Shown here: positions 43,877 to 44,629 of the stretch, in pieces | Layout of the letters: every line of letters begins with the position of its first letter | How positions within the stretch are numbered: position 1 is the stretch's first letter | Made by a program: the position numbers and the translations under genes | Assembly (NCBI GenBank): GCA_030656195.1 | Contig: JAUSOJ010000083.1 | Location: 1-44,629, forward strand | Length of the DNA stretch: 44,629 bases | Reading direction: 5' to 3' | Source of the DNA: Lutibacter sp. | GTDB taxonomy: Bacteria > Bacteroidota > Bacteroidia > Flavobacteriales > Flavobacteriaceae | Notes under the pieces: model-generated | What the model was told of the DNA's origin: nothing | The model's database searches: none | Seen by the model: the letters and a program-made list of their open reading frames with translations, nothing else

Positions 43877-44227
43877 AAAACACAAATTAATTAGTTTTTA
43901 ATACCATGGAACTTAGCAAATTTTTAATTTTGATTGAATAAATTAAGTCTATAAATTTAAGATATAAATTTGCAATTACAAAACGTCAAAGTTTTGGCAA
44001 TGTGCGGCGTAGTTGAGGTCAATGCAATAGACGAGCTCCGTCAGTTTTTTAACGGAGCCGTCTGCGCAATTCAATGCTGTGTTTTAAGTAACATTTTATG
44101 ATTTCTCTACAATATTCATCTTTAGTAAAAAGTCAATTGTTTTTTATCTTCACACAAAACAACAGTGATATTACATAAAAATCCATCGAAATAAATACCA
44201 AAAATCAAAAGTGTAATCTTTAAAATT
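43877..44227. other. Intergenic region between the M16 operon and ppc
   Basis: No coding frame of note. A GC-richer island with an imperfect hairpin occurs at 44030-44062; the rest is AT-rich with no recognisable signal. Confidence 0.6.
44030..44062. other. Unexplained hairpin in the ppc downstream region
   Basis: GACG-A-GCTCCGT (44030-44041) pairs with ACGGAGC-CGTC (44052-44062), 11 bp with a bulged A and a T-rich loop. No T-run follows, so it is not a standard terminator, and the surrounding ~70 bases are more GC-rich than the neighbourhood. Confidence 0.45.
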
Positions 44228-44629
44228 TTACCCGGTATTTTTTAAACCGCTTGATAATGAATTAATTAAGCCGAGTAATTTTGTTAAAATCTTTTCTTTT
44301 TCGATGCTGTTTTCATCATTTATCGCTCTCCATTGTTTTAGGTATTTAATATGAAGGTTATGAAGAACTTTTAATTTATCATTTCTCCATTTTAAATTGT
44401 CATATTGCCCTTTTCTTCTGATTGAAGTAGATTCTTCAAAAAGTTCACCAATCATTTTACAGCCATTTTCATAATCTGTAATAATTTTACCCATAAACAA
44501 CGCTCTTTCCTCTGTATTTTCATCTAAACTAGCGTACAGCTGCATTATTTCTAAATTAGCGAGGATGAGGTTTGTTTCTGTTTGAATCATTAAAAACTTA
44601 AGAAAAGTCCACTCGTTTAGGCTGTTCTT
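44228..44629 (-). CDS. ppc: Phosphoenolpyruvate carboxylase, C-terminal part (5' end outside window)
   Basis: Carboxylates phosphoenolpyruvate to oxaloacetate, feeding the TCA cycle. The frame is open to the right edge, without a stop upstream of the first in-window ATG at 44590, so the gene continues beyond 44629. Reading from the edge gives NSLNEWTFLKFLMIQTETNL, the helix that precedes the last domain, then NDKLKVLHNLHIKYLKQWRA and the terminal SGLKNTG, equivalent to the invariant RNTG end of PEP carboxylases. About 133 residues of a usual ~850-900 are present. The ending of the enzyme is complete. Confidence 0.85.
   Translation of the reverse strand, partial: KNSLNEWTFLKFLMIQTETNLILANLEIMQLYASLDENTEERALFMGKIITDYENGCKMIGELFEESTSIRRKGQYDNLKWRNDKLKVLHNLHIKYLKQWRAINDENSIEKEKILTKLLGLINSLSSGLKNTG

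Overview
The window is a chromosomal segment from a member of the Bacteroidota, most likely a Flavobacteriaceae close to Flavobacterium. The base composition is AT-rich. The gene set is diagnostic: a type IX secretion plug protein, a RemB-like gliding protein, a THC0290_0291-type outer-membrane protein, DUF3667, a Na+-translocating NQR operon, and Bacteroidota-style TonB. Several genes are preceded by the Bacteroidota -7 promoter element TAnnTTTG rather than a sigma70-type -10. No rRNA, tRNA, CRISPR, prophage or intact insertion sequence was seen. Both ends cut a gene: a cystathionine gamma-synthase/lyase on the left (+) and phosphoenolpyruvate carboxylase on the right (-).

Layout. 1-4964: sulfur amino-acid enzyme, outer-membrane protein, Ig-like lipoprotein, ComF and a coiled-coil membrane protein. 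5072-8523: glyS, a DUF3575 protein, and a tatD/ogt pair. 8524-13185: an intergenic region with a structured repeat, then tonB, then a probable operon deoC - sugar N-acetyltransferase - remB. 13271-16604: divergent CoA-transferase and map-cupin-methyltransferase. 16606-25167: apbE, an OmpA lipoprotein, a small conserved protein and the complete nqrABCDEF operon; ApbE supplies the covalent FMN that NqrB and NqrC need. 25357-28908: T9SS plug, apaG, DUF3667 and an NRDE protein. 29017-34351: pruA, a 59-residue zinc-ribbon-like protein, rsmG, a fatty-acid desaturase and an aminotransferase. 34462-36050: a HigBA-type toxin-antitoxin pair, a repeat-rich intergenic stretch and GtrA. 36168-44629: cation/proton antiporter, GNAT, NlpE-META lipoprotein, AI-2E-family permease, an M16 protease pair and the ppc end.

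The most unusual signal is a dispersed intergenic element present three times (8617-8729 +, 30801-30967 -, 35454-35577 +). All copies share one architecture: a closing GCGTT/AACGC pair, a first hairpin of variable sequence, a 19-nt conserved linker, a GC-rich second hairpin, one unpaired base, then AACGCCC. Covarying arms with fixed linkers suggest a structured RNA or a mobile palindromic repeat. Other points of note are three genes (glyS, tatD, the HigB-like toxin) whose -7 element lies exactly four bases before the ATG, implying leaderless mRNAs; a five-unit heptamer array at the nqrE ribosome-binding position; and a toxin promoter whose spacer contains a perfect 18-bp palindromic operator.

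All assignments come from reading motifs and recalling family features; no database search was run.
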